From NCBI GenBank assembly GCA_001898505.1, contig MKTZ01000009.1:124001-188000 (forward strand): 64,000 nucleotides of DNA, given 5' to 3'. This DNA is from Sphingobacteriales bacterium 50-39 (GTDB lineage Bacteria; Bacteroidota; Bacteroidia; Chitinophagales; Chitinophagaceae). A program made the translations under genes and the position numbers. This document shows, one piece after another, positions 25,384 through 33,912 of this stretch; position 1 is the first letter of the stretch, and each line of letters begins with the position of its first letter. The notes below the pieces were generated by a model. It was not told the DNA's origin, made no database searches, and saw nothing but the letters and a program-made list of their open reading frames with translations.

Positions 25384-25799
25384 CTAATATAGATAGATCG
25401 CTTTTGTCAGTTTGCTGCCGTCCGGCGCCTGGAGAGCCACATGATAAAGGTGTTGGAAAGAGAGGGCAGTGATATAACGATGTAGTCATGGGCGCCATAC
25501 ACTTCAGGCTTTTGTGCAGGATTGCCCTGATCTGTCGTGATGACGGATGAATAGTAATAATTGTTGTCGAGGTCTATTTGCCTTAATCTGTATTCTGTCT
25601 TCCCCACAAGCGGGCAATTGTCAGTGAAACTGTATTGTGTGCTGTTGCTGCTATTGCCGCCGGGGTGGGAGGAAGGGACAAAGCCAATGGTCGTGAAATT
25701 ATCGTCCTGTCCACTGCGTTGGATCTCGAAGCAGATCGTTTCGGGAGTTTTTTGCAGGAGTGCGGAAGAAATATAATTAATTACTATGTTTAGTGTAGG
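25384..25799 (-). pseudogene. Remnant of a surface-protein C-terminal region, frameshifted
   Basis: On the minus strand a frame with no ATG runs from 25799 and reads TICFEIQRSGQDDNFTTIGF, then QYSFTDNCPLVGKTEYRLRQ and IDLDNNYYYSSVI. This is the pattern seen before the C-terminal sorting domain of Bacteroidota secreted proteins (FEIQRS...F..IG...YSFTD..PL.G...YRLKQ.D.DG...YS). Within the CTGCCCTCTCTTTCC stretch the frame changes; the other frame continues as LYHVALQAPDGSKLTKAIYL with a stop at 25384-25386. It is thus N-terminally truncated and frameshifted, lying between the MFS gene and the terminator of the next gene. Confidence 0.6.
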
Positions 25800-25820
25800 C
25801 TAAGTGATTTACTTGGTAAA

Positions 25821-25850
25821 AAAAATCCCTGGCGACTGCCAGGGATTTTT
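25821..25850 (-). terminator. Rho-independent terminator of the TonB receptor gene
   Basis: Perfect 13-bp inverted repeat AAAAATCCCTGGC / GCCAGGGATTTTT with a GACT loop, directly after the stop at 25854. Runs of A/T on both sides make it usable in both directions. Confidence 0.9.
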
Positions 25851-25853
25851 ATG

Positions 25854-28547
25854 TTAGTTACCCAGTGATGGGGGGCCTGCTGCGTTGGTATCCTTCCGTT
25901 TGAAGAGGTTGAGGTCCATCTTTCCGAATCTGTAGGCAAATACTGCCCTGAACAGCTGGGGATCTTTCAGACGATCGTACTCCTGGTGGAACAGGTCGCT
26001 GAAGCTGTACATTCTCGATTCACGATTGCGGAACACGTCGCTCATGCTGAGCGTGATGGAAGCCGCGTTGTTCTTCAGGAAGCTCTTCTTTACTGCTATG
26101 TCGAAGCCATAGAAAGGTTTGATATAGCCCTGGGACGAGCTTTGGGTGGTCGATCCCGGAGGGCCGAATTGGTTCTGCTGCTGATTGGCCGGTATATTCG
26201 TCTTGGACTGATAGATAAAGGTAGCCTGTATGGAGAAGTTGGCGGGCAGCTTGAAATTGCTGTTGAATTTGCCAAACCAGCTCCAGAGGGCGTCCTGGGA
26301 TATCTGTTTCAGATTTTCCGTATTGATATGCGAATTGTAGACATTGATGTTGGCCGTGATGTCCCACCATTTGGTGATATTGTCGGTGGAGGTGATCTCG
26401 CCGCCTACTGTATAGGCATTGTTGGCATTCTCATACGTATTGATCAGCACGGGTTTCCCGATAGGATTGAGACCGCTGTCCTGAAACCTTGTCATCAGGT
26501 TGGTCGTATACTTGTAATACCCGGACACGAGCAGTGTGTTGCTGTGTGCGAATGTCTTCATATAGGACATTTCGAAAGTATAGGTGAATTCGGGGACGAG
26601 GTCAGGATTACCACGGGTGATATTCAATGTATCTGAATAATCGGTGTAGGGTATCAGCTGGAAGAATCCTGGCCGATTGATCTTACGGGTGGCGCTGAGC
26701 TGCAGCTCCTGGTTATGCTTGAACTTCTCGCTGAGGAACAGAGAGGGGAAGAAGGCAAAGGGATAGCTGTTGTGGAAATGCTTCTGAGGCGTGTTCAGCA
26801 GATCGCCTGAGTAGTTGGAACTTTCAGCACGCAGACCCAGCGAATAGCCAAAGTTGCCATAGGTATGGGAAAGGTTTACATAGGCGGCATATACGCGGCT
26901 GGTGCTCTTGTAATTGCTCGTGCCATAGGGCGTGATCTGCGCATTCCCGCTTTTGTCCACATTATAGGTATCCATGAAATTGTTCAGGCTCTGGAAGGAC
27001 GCGCGCAATCCTGCTTCCAGCTTGACCTTGCCAAGGGGGTTGGTATAGTCCGTCTGGATGGTGGTAAAGGAAGGGCTGGCGGTACCCAGCACCTGTTGGT
27101 ACGTGGTGTGATCGATGGGCGTGCCGGGGAGCCCTGTATAGTAATCCGTCGTATACAGCGAGGATGAATGTGATGTCGCGTGAAAATACGAACCATCGGC
27201 TGTCAGCTGGTGACCTTCCTTGGCAAAAAGGTGTTTCATGCCAACCTGAGCGCCATTGACGTCGAAGCTACGGACAGCGTTGGAGTTCCTCAGGGAATAG
27301 ATCGATCTTGTCCAGTTGTTTGTGATAGAATCTGTTTGCAGATGGGAGATATCGGTAGGTGTAAACCTGCCGCCCACCTTGATATACGAGGCGGATATGG
27401 TGGTCTTGTTGCTGACAAAGAAGTCGAAGCCTAACTGTCCAAACATGAAATGTCCTTTGCCTCTTTGAAGGTCACTCTGCAGGATATGTGTGGTTGTATC
27501 TGACAGGAAGGTGTACCGGTCTGTTGTGCCCACGGTCTTGGGGTTCATACCCATGTACATACCGTTGAGGCTGACGTTGACCTTCCCCTGGCGGGCGTTG
27601 AGTCCTACAAGGGCATTGGGTGCGCCGTGGGAATCCATACCGGCGGAGATGGATCCGTTATAGCCTTGTTTCCTGTTCTTCTTCAGTATGATATTGATGA
27701 TGCCGGAGCCGCCGCCTGAGGCGTCGTATTTGGCCGAAGGGTTGGTCATCACTTCCACGCTTTCAATAGCATCCGCGGGGATCTGGTCCAGCGAAAGAGT
27801 GGTCGGGCGGCCGTCCACAAAAATGGTGGGTGAGGCGCCACGGAGGGTGACATTCCCGTCGATGTCCACATTGACGGAAGGTACATTGCGCATGACATCC
27901 TGTGCGGTGCCGCCGGCGCTGACGATGTTCCTGTCTACGTTGAATACTTTTTTATCCAGGTCCAGCCGCATGGCGGGTGTCTTTGCCGTAACGGTGACGG
28001 TGCTGAGTTCCTTGGTGTCGGTGGTCATTTTGATGATGCCGAGGTCCTTGCTAAAGGATGGGAGATTTCCCATGGGATTGCTCTCGCCGCCGGGCGCTGC
28101 TGCGGCCTGCTGGGGGACGATCATAAAAGATACGTCCTGGGGCTTGTAGCCTGTGGCTGACAGTTTCAGCACGAGCTGGCTGGCGATGGGAAGATCTTCC
28201 AGATCAAATTCGCCGTTAGCCTTTGTATCTGTGCCTTTGAGAAGGACGAGTTTCTTCTTTTTGGTATTGGGGTCGACGGTGGACTTCATTACCAGCACGG
28301 ATGCCTGGCTCATAGGTTGTCCGGTGGAATCGGTAATTTTTCCGTACACACGGCCAATAGATGGGGGGCCGCCTGCACCGGGGCCACCTGCACCGGGTCC
28401 GCCTGGTTTTCCGGGTCCTCCCGGGGCGCCTGGCTTAGCGCCGCCCCCTTGTCCGGCAGGGGCCTGGGCCATACTCACTAGTGCAAACGATAAGAACAAC
28501 GATAACGTAAATAGCAACTTTCTCACGAGGTTAATTTTAATGCGCAA
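25854..28547 (-). CDS. TonB-dependent receptor, outer membrane beta-barrel type
   Basis: 897 residues. Signal peptide (MRIKINLVRKLLFTLSLFLSFALVSMA), then a Gly/Pro/Ala-rich collagen-like linker (about 29-63), a carboxypeptidase-regulatory-like domain (about 66-150), a plug (about 190-300, QDVMRNVPSVNVDIDGNVTL and YDASGGGSGIINIILKK) and a beta-barrel to the end. Architecture fits the OMP_b-brl_3/TonB-receptor group that lacks a SusD partner. Probably imports a small ligand such as a peptide, siderophore or metal complex (inference). Single-gene unit with its own terminator. Confidence 0.92.
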   Translation of the reverse strand: MRIKINLVRKLLFTLSLFLSFALVSMAQAPAGQGGGAKPGAPGGPGKPGGPGAGGPGAGGPPSIGRVYGKITDSTGQPMSQASVLVMKSTVDPNTKKKKLVLLKGTDTKANGEFDLEDLPIASQLVLKLSATGYKPQDVSFMIVPQQAAAAPGGESNPMGNLPSFSKDLGIIKMTTDTKELSTVTVTAKTPAMRLDLDKKVFNVDRNIVSAGGTAQDVMRNVPSVNVDIDGNVTLRGASPTIFVDGRPTTLSLDQIPADAIESVEVMTNPSAKYDASGGGSGIINIILKKNRKQGYNGSISAGMDSHGAPNALVGLNARQGKVNVSLNGMYMGMNPKTVGTTDRYTFLSDTTTHILQSDLQRGKGHFMFGQLGFDFFVSNKTTISASYIKVGGRFTPTDISHLQTDSITNNWTRSIYSLRNSNAVRSFDVNGAQVGMKHLFAKEGHQLTADGSYFHATSHSSSLYTTDYYTGLPGTPIDHTTYQQVLGTASPSFTTIQTDYTNPLGKVKLEAGLRASFQSLNNFMDTYNVDKSGNAQITPYGTSNYKSTSRVYAAYVNLSHTYGNFGYSLGLRAESSNYSGDLLNTPQKHFHNSYPFAFFPSLFLSEKFKHNQELQLSATRKINRPGFFQLIPYTDYSDTLNITRGNPDLVPEFTYTFEMSYMKTFAHSNTLLVSGYYKYTTNLMTRFQDSGLNPIGKPVLINTYENANNAYTVGGEITSTDNITKWWDITANINVYNSHINTENLKQISQDALWSWFGKFNSNFKLPANFSIQATFIYQSKTNIPANQQQNQFGPPGSTTQSSSQGYIKPFYGFDIAVKKSFLKNNAASITLSMSDVFRNRESRMYSFSDLFHQEYDRLKDPQLFRAVFAYRFGKMDLNLFKRKDTNAAGPPSLGN

Positions 28548-28701
28548 ATTTACCCCGCTATTATGGGTCGATCCAGATGAATATGGCCAAAGGGGCGAAA
28601 ATCTCGGTAAATGGCCTTAAATCGTCCGCGAAATATTTGATGAACGATGGGGTGGAAATGCATGTGCAGGATGGACGGTAGAGAGGCGGGATGACTGGAA
28701 A

Positions 28702-28743
28702 CCAGGGATCGCGGAGGCGGTTCGTCCGACAGGACAGATATTA
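28702..28743 (+). repeat. Dispersed two-hairpin element, copy 1
   Basis: 42 nt that match 60710-60750 at 34 positions with one gap. First hairpin: GGATCGC / GCGGTTC with a GGAG loop and two G-T pairs. Second: GTCC-GACA-GGAC. The changes relative to copy 2 keep the stems paired. It ends on the stop codon (complement of TTA at 28741) of the minus-strand GNAT gene. The rest of the gap 28548-28701 shows nothing recognisable. Confidence 0.65.
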
Positions 28744-29283
28744 TTTTTTTGTCATGATATACATTTGCAGCACGTCAACATATTCTCCATCCGATTGTTT
28801 GATCGCCTTGATGAACCGGCCTTCTTCTCTGAAACCAAGGTCCTTGTAAAGACGGATGGCCTTTTGATTGGTGGCAAAAACGTTGAGAAATATTTTTTCG
28901 ATAGCGGGATTATTTTGAGCCCATTGTATCAGCGAATCCAAGAGCTGTCGTCCTATACTCAATCCCTGAAATGCGGGATGTACGCTGACGCCCAATTCTC
29001 CTGTGTGGGCATTTTTTTTCTTGGAACCGCCGACGAAGAACAACAGTCCTGCTATCCGATGTTGCATTTCGGCGATGAAGATGATGGAATTGGGATCGTC
29101 ATTGAAATTAGTGATCCAGGTTCGTTCCTGCTGGACGGAGATAGTATACTCTTCCAGCGTGGTCAGTACCTGGTCGGTGGAGGCGAAGAGCATTTTTGAA
29201 TAGTCGATGATGTTCTGGGCATCATCGGCGGTAGGTTGACGGATCGTGAACTCCTGGCCATCTTTTGTCGTGAGCTCTTTCAT
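28741..29283 (-). CDS. GNAT family N-acetyltransferase
   Basis: 180 residues, single domain. Acetyl-CoA loop region VHPAFQGLSIGRQLLDSLIQ and NVFATNQKAIRLYKDLGFRE are clear. The ending (FIKAIKQSDGEYVDVLQMYI) is like that of RimJ/RimL-like and related acetyltransferases. Substrate unknown. Alone on its strand; 54 to 90 bp away a terminator closes the next unit. Confidence 0.88.
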   Translation of the reverse strand: MKELTTKDGQEFTIRQPTADDAQNIIDYSKMLFASTDQVLTTLEEYTISVQQERTWITNFNDDPNSIIFIAEMQHRIAGLLFFVGGSKKKNAHTGELGVSVHPAFQGLSIGRQLLDSLIQWAQNNPAIEKIFLNVFATNQKAIRLYKDLGFREEGRFIKAIKQSDGEYVDVLQMYIMTKK

Positions 29284-29363
29284 AGGCGAGTCGTTAGTTA
29301 GTCTGATAAAAATAGGGTAAAATTTGTTAATATACCACCTTGAGCTTTCGGACGGGAGGTACT

Positions 29364-29393
29364 AAAAAACCCGCGCTGCGGCGCGGGTTTTTT
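29364..29393 (-). terminator. Rho-independent terminator of the gerW/DUF2953 unit
   Basis: AAAAAACCCGCGC-TGCG-GCGCGGGTTTTTT, a perfect 13-bp stem with a TGCG loop and flanking A/T runs, immediately after the GerW-like gene stop (29395). Both strands can use it. Confidence 0.92.
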
Positions 29394-29394
29394 G

Positions 29395-29769
29395 TCAGGC
29401 CACTGGCGCTGACTTTTTGTTCATGAATTTTTCAAGCAGATCGGGTAGCTTTTCAAATGCTGCGGTTAAGCCTTTCGGATTGCGGGTCGGGACGAAAGAA
29501 AGCTGGTCCTGCCGGGACACGAGGAAGCCGATAGGCTCTACCCCCACGCCTCCGCCGGCGCCACCGCCTGTGCCTTCACCTTTGGCTTTGCCTTGTTGGT
29601 CGCCTTTGCCTTCCCCTCCGCCATAACCAAGGCCGATGCCGAACTTGATCACGGGCACACAGGTGAACTCACCCAACTGGAAGGATTGGCCTACCACTGT
29701 CTCCGTCTTGGCTTCTGTCTTTAGAAAATCCGTAAGCTTTTGGACCTGCTCATCAAAATTGAATGCCAT
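29395..29769 (-). CDS. GerW/YtfJ-type sporulation-family protein
   Basis: 124 residues from ATG 29769 (MAFNFDEQVQKLTDFLKTEA). Matches the GerW/YtfJ family: an N-terminal TETVVGQSFQLGEFTCVPVI, a Gly-rich low-complexity middle (GIGLGYGGGEGKGDQQGKAK and GEGTGGGAGGGVGV), and a C-terminal EPIGFLVSRQDQLSFVPTRN. In Bacillus the relative YtfJ/GerW is a spore germination protein. Bacteroidota do not sporulate, so its role here is unknown. Followed by a terminator; 27 bp after the DUF2953-like gene, probably in one operon. Confidence 0.88.
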   Translation of the reverse strand: MAFNFDEQVQKLTDFLKTEAKTETVVGQSFQLGEFTCVPVIKFGIGLGYGGGEGKGDQQGKAKGEGTGGGAGGGVGVEPIGFLVSRQDQLSFVPTRNPKGLTAAFEKLPDLLEKFMNKKSAPVA

Positions 29770-29796
29770 AATTGTAAAATTTAAGGTTTTCAAAAA

Positions 29797-30300
29797 TCAG
29801 CCGCTGAACCAGGCTCTCAGCATCCGTCCGGCTGTGTTCCTGATATGCAGCAGCAGGTAGTTCTCCTCAAGGAAATTGATGTGGATCCATTTTCCGTCAG
29901 GATAGGGAAAAAAATTCAATGGGAACAGTTGAGCGTTCATGACGGGATCGGATGTATCGAGCGAGAGCTCCAGCCTGATGACCGTAAAGCTTTTTATCAC
30001 TCGCATGATCTTTTTGGGCCAGCCGGCGGCTTTTTTTCGAGGGCGGTGTGCAGACCTTTTTTTCTTTTGACGCCGCCGGCCCGCCGGCTTCGATCCGGGT
30101 GCCCATGTATGCGTCAGGAACAGGGTCTTCAAACGGATATAGGCACTTCCCTCTTCATAGCCAAGGCGGAGGGTGGCGATCCTTTTCCATTCCACCTGTA
30201 GTACCGGAATCCGTGTATCGGCCCATATCAGAAGTGGAGACCATAACAACATGGCTATTAACAGTAGGAAAAAAGCCCCCAGTATAAGACCTATTAACAT
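29797..30300 (-). CDS. DUF2953-like membrane protein (YtfI-type)
   Basis: 167 residues from ATG 30300; a GTG two codons earlier is possible. One N-terminal membrane helix (LIGLILGAFFLLLIAMLLWS), then a basic linker (GRRRQKKKRSAHRPRKKAAG) and a short beta-rich C-terminal part (IRLELSLDTSDPVMNAQLFP). In Firmicutes the ytfI (DUF2953) gene sits next to ytfJ/gerW; the same order here supports the assignment, though sequence resemblance is weak. Likely sits at the membrane; function unknown. Confidence 0.6.
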   Translation of the reverse strand: MLIGLILGAFFLLLIAMLLWSPLLIWADTRIPVLQVEWKRIATLRLGYEEGSAYIRLKTLFLTHTWAPGSKPAGRRRQKKKRSAHRPRKKAAGWPKKIMRVIKSFTVIRLELSLDTSDPVMNAQLFPLNFFPYPDGKWIHINFLEENYLLLHIRNTAGRMLRAWFSG

Positions 30301-30388
30301 TGACACAAAATAATGCTGTCTCCCTATGCGGGCAAATGACCGCCGTCATTGCCGACGGTGATCCTCGTAAAACGGCTTATCTTTAAGC

Positions 30389-31855
30389 ATGTTTATTATT
30401 TCCCGCTGTCTGCTGCTGTTTACCATGGCCACGCTGTCCCTCACTGCTGCTGCGCAGACCGATGTCGCCTCCGGCGCCCGGCCCAATATCATTTTTATCC
30501 TCGCGGATGACCTGGGTTATGGGGACCTGGGCTGTTATGGTCAGAAAAAAATAGAGACACCCTATATCGATGCGCTGGCGCGTGAGGGGATGCGTTTCAC
30601 CCAGTTCTATGCCGGTACGGCGGTATGTGCGCCATCCAGGGCGAGCTTTATGACGGGGCGTCATACGGGGCATACTCCCGTCCGCGGCAATCGGGGTTTC
30701 CAACCCGAGGGACAATTTCCTTTACCAGACACGACGGTGACCATTGCCGGGCGGCTCCGGGAATTGGGTTATTATACGGCGGATTTTGGGAAATGGGGGC
30801 TGGGTTATCCGGGCTCTTCGGGTGTACCATCCAAACAGGGCTTTTCCACTTTCTTCGGCTATAATTGTCAGAGCCAGGCGCATAACTACTACCCTGATCA
30901 TCTCTGGCAGAACGATGAGCGCGTCGAGCTCACGGAGAACAAGACGGGAGATGCCATTTATTCCGCAGACCTGATCCACGGACATGCGCTGGAGTTCCTC
31001 CGGCAGCGGAAGAATGGGCCTTTCTTTTTATTCCTTTCCTATACATTGCCTCATGCGGCATTGAGCGTACCGCATGATACGGTATATGATCATTATGTAC
31101 ACAAGTTCCATGAATCACCGCGTAGTCAGGCGGAGACACCCCGTTATGAGAAGGCATCGTTCGAACCCTATCCGCATGCGGCCTATGCTGCCATGGTGAC
31201 GAGGCTGGACAGGTATGTGGGAGAGGTCCGGGCCTTGCTGGATAGTCTGGGTATTGCCCGTAATACGCTGGTGATCTTTAGTAGTGACAACGGTCCCCAT
31301 AAAGAGGGTGGGAATGACCCTGATTTTTTTGACAGCAATGGACCCTTGAGGGGGATCAAAAGAGATCTGTATGAAGGGGGGATCCGGGTACCTTTTATTG
31401 CCTGCTGTCCAGGTGCGATCAGGGCCGGGGCTGTCTCGGGATTTGCGGGCGCCTTCTGGGACCTGTATCCTACATTTTGCGAGATGGCGGGGGGCGGAAG
31501 ACATGACGCGGCCGCCCGTCGGGCGAGACCTGCTATCGACGGGGTGTCGATCCTGCCTACATTGTCCGGCGACATGGTACATCAGCAACAACATGACTAC
31601 CTGTATTGGGAGTTCCATGAAAATGGCGGGCGGCAGGCCATCCGCTGGGGCAAATGGAAAGGCGTCCGGCTGAATGTACATGATAACCCCGACGCTCCTG
31701 TGGAATTGTATGATCTCAGCCAGGATGTGGTGGAAAAAAATAATGTTGCTGCACAACACCCGGACATTGTAAAAAAAATGAGGTCACTGATGCGGGAAGC
31801 GCATGTCACGGACAAGAACTGGCCGTTGTTTGCCAACGAGGGGAAGATGGATTAG
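30389..31855 (+). CDS. Sulfatase, Cys-type, exported
   Basis: 488 residues. Signal peptide MFIISRCLLLFTMATLSLTAAA. The sulfatase signature VCAPSRASFMTGRHTGH carries Cys80, the residue converted to formylglycine. The metal site is ADDLGYGDLGCYG (Asp-Asp) and the later SSDNGPH. Likely removes sulfate esters from glycans or steroids in the periplasm. No maturation enzyme is visible in the window. It converges on the SIR2-nucleotidyltransferase gene with only 22 bp between. Confidence 0.94.
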   Translation: MFIISRCLLLFTMATLSLTAAAQTDVASGARPNIIFILADDLGYGDLGCYGQKKIETPYIDALAREGMRFTQFYAGTAVCAPSRASFMTGRHTGHTPVRGNRGFQPEGQFPLPDTTVTIAGRLRELGYYTADFGKWGLGYPGSSGVPSKQGFSTFFGYNCQSQAHNYYPDHLWQNDERVELTENKTGDAIYSADLIHGHALEFLRQRKNGPFFLFLSYTLPHAALSVPHDTVYDHYVHKFHESPRSQAETPRYEKASFEPYPHAAYAAMVTRLDRYVGEVRALLDSLGIARNTLVIFSSDNGPHKEGGNDPDFFDSNGPLRGIKRDLYEGGIRVPFIACCPGAIRAGAVSGFAGAFWDLYPTFCEMAGGGRHDAAARRARPAIDGVSILPTLSGDMVHQQQHDYLYWEFHENGGRQAIRWGKWKGVRLNVHDNPDAPVELYDLSQDVVEKNNVAAQHPDIVKKMRSLMREAHVTDKNWPLFANEGKMD

Positions 31856-31877
31856 TGGTGTCTCATTACGCGGAGGT

Positions 31878-33842
31878 TTATTTCCATTCATTCCGGAATT
31901 TCTCGACGGCGGCCGTCATGGCGTTGTTGTCCTGATATGGGGCTTCTATTACTTTTATCAATTCGAAAAAGAAAAGCAGATCATAGCTGTTTATGCCGGG
32001 TCCCAATTGGGCTTGCCTGAAGTGTCGGTCAAGGTCCTCCTCCATCTGTCCCGGCAGCGACTCCTGCATGTCGTTGGACTGGACTTTGTTCAATATGGCC
32101 GCTACGCCTTTGCTCACCTGTATGAGCCTTTCTATTGGTAGTTTCTGCAGCGCCGCGCCGGGCGTGATGAGCTCAAGGTCGTCATAGTCGTCCGCCTCTC
32201 CGATGGCCGCGGCAAGCTTGCCCGTGACATCCCTGATGGCCGGCCAGTCATCCGCACGCATAGTGTCAAGCCCTTTGGCTACTTTCAGGAGGTCGAGAAA
32301 AAATAACTCATCCCGGCTGTCCAGTATATGAACAAATTCATGGATCACATAACGGGCGTTGCCCAGAAGACTGGTTCCAAGTAAGTTAGTAGGTGTCTTG
32401 CGACGAATGATGACCAGCTGCATGAAGGAGAGGGTCCATTGAAGACAGGCGCGGCGGAGGTCCGCGTGGTCGCCCGAGACCTGTAGCGCGCATAGACGAA
32501 GCCAGCGCATCCGGCATCTTTCCAATGCATTTCCTCTGACATCCAATACGTCATAGTCCGGCCGGAAACCCCTGGCAAGGATCCCGAAAAAGCCATAGGG
32601 GTCGGAGATGGGGCAGCCCGTGACCAGGACACTGCTCGCGAAGGCGTCCCCCTGCGCCAGGAGGTCTTCAAAGGCAAAGCGTGTTACAACGGTGATATCC
32701 AATCTTCTGCCGACGAGCGGTATTACATCAGGAGTCGTGATCTTCTTCAGGTCAGTGGCCCGTGGATAGATCACCAGTATATCCAGGTCAGCCGATTTGG
32801 AAGCAAGGTCTCCATATTTTACGCATGAGCCGAAGACAATGATGGAGGCGTCATCGTCCAGGTTATGGTTGAGGATAATGTCCGTCAATGTGGTAAGAAG
32901 GTCTTTTCTTTTTGACTGCAGCTTTAACGTGAGCTCTTCCCGGGGGTTGAAATTGCGCATTTCCATCACAAAAAGAGGCAACTCCGAATGCTGCTGGTAT
33001 AAGATCGGCTCAACGCTGTAGTATGAGCGAAGGGTGTCCTGCTCGATACGGGAGATATCCGTATCCTTTAAAAATGCGATATGCTGATATGAGCCTGCAT
33101 ATCTCGTGGCTTCCCGGAGGATGGGCATGATCTCGGGATCGGAAAGGGAGAAGCCGATGAATACCACCATCTTTGTCGCCAGTATGTGACGCAGCAGGGC
33201 CAGCGCCACCGGCCATCGCTCGTGGAAATAGATGTTGGCATAATCGCCCTCGTCCAGGATAAGGCCTCCTTTCCGGATGCTGCCATGCAGCTTGAAGATA
33301 TACCGGCTGTGATCTTCGGTAGGATCCAGCCGTTGTGTTATCTCGCGTTGATCCTCGTATGTAAAAACAGGATAGGCTGTATCGAGATCAACGCTTCGAA
33401 GGGTATATTCCAGGATGGTATCGAAGTTGGTGGTGATGATGGGGGCCTGGAAGTCAAGGACGGCCATTTGCAGGATGGGGGTTCCGTCCGTCATGGCCTG
33501 TTGATCCAGTATGGATGATACCTCTCGATCGACGGCTTCGTCGCGGGAGTCTCTGTCGACCTTTGCAAATCGCTTGATGGCTTCGGCTGCCAGCAGGTAT
33601 TTACCGGCCTTGACAAGCTTATTGATCTCGTCACGGTCTTCGACCTTTTGAATGGTCATTTGGGTGCGTAGAAGCGATAGAAGCTCCGGCCAGCTGGGAA
33701 ATTTGGAATGAAAGGCTTTGGAAGCTCCTGCGCCGAGAAAGAATACGAGATTACCGCTGCGATAGGCATGAGATATTGCTTCGGCCTTTTGGTATAGCGC
33801 GGAATAGTCAATAAAATAAGGTAATGGCGTGGGCTGATCCAT
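31878..33842 (-). CDS. SIR2 domain fused to a nucleotidyltransferase domain
   Basis: 654 residues, no signal peptide. N-terminal SIR2-like domain (about 1-300) with the NAD-binding loop LGAGAS (37-41), TTNFDTILEY (Asn139, Asp141), KLHGSI with His186, and FIGFSLSDPEI (about 228-238), all as in SIR2 NADase-type domains. A pol-beta/MNT-type nucleotidyltransferase follows: VFGSCVKYGDLASKSADLD with Gly338-Ser339, Asp352 and Asp354, and a third carboxylate Asp382 in RRLDITVV. The rest (about 400-654) is helical and may resemble HEPN-like or NTase-associated bundles. Such a fusion suggests a stress or phage-defense effector that depletes NAD or modifies nucleotides or RNA. It stands alone between a sulfatase and the DUF5777 operon; 70 bp separate it from the latter. 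Confidence 0.85.
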   Translation of the reverse strand: MDQPTPLPYFIDYSALYQKAEAISHAYRSGNLVFFLGAGASKAFHSKFPSWPELLSLLRTQMTIQKVEDRDEINKLVKAGKYLLAAEAIKRFAKVDRDSRDEAVDREVSSILDQQAMTDGTPILQMAVLDFQAPIITTNFDTILEYTLRSVDLDTAYPVFTYEDQREITQRLDPTEDHSRYIFKLHGSIRKGGLILDEGDYANIYFHERWPVALALLRHILATKMVVFIGFSLSDPEIMPILREATRYAGSYQHIAFLKDTDISRIEQDTLRSYYSVEPILYQQHSELPLFVMEMRNFNPREELTLKLQSKRKDLLTTLTDIILNHNLDDDASIIVFGSCVKYGDLASKSADLDILVIYPRATDLKKITTPDVIPLVGRRLDITVVTRFAFEDLLAQGDAFASSVLVTGCPISDPYGFFGILARGFRPDYDVLDVRGNALERCRMRWLRLCALQVSGDHADLRRACLQWTLSFMQLVIIRRKTPTNLLGTSLLGNARYVIHEFVHILDSRDELFFLDLLKVAKGLDTMRADDWPAIRDVTGKLAAAIGEADDYDDLELITPGAALQKLPIERLIQVSKGVAAILNKVQSNDMQESLPGQMEEDLDRHFRQAQLGPGINSYDLLFFFELIKVIEAPYQDNNAMTAAVEKFRNEWK

Positions 33843-33912
33843 AACCTAATATACGAAATTTCATTTGATAGTTTCGCTGAGGCGGGAGGTTCTCAACCCT
33901 GGTAAAGTTTTT

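Noticed and set aside
28362-28462. Repetitive GGxCCxGG-like DNA in the TonB receptor, checked as a possible repeat array
   Set aside because: It encodes the Gly/Pro linker in frame and has no spacer structure.
30379-30386. TATCTTTA as a -7 box for the sulfatase gene
   Set aside because: Only two bases before the ATG, so a transcript would start inside the signal peptide codons.
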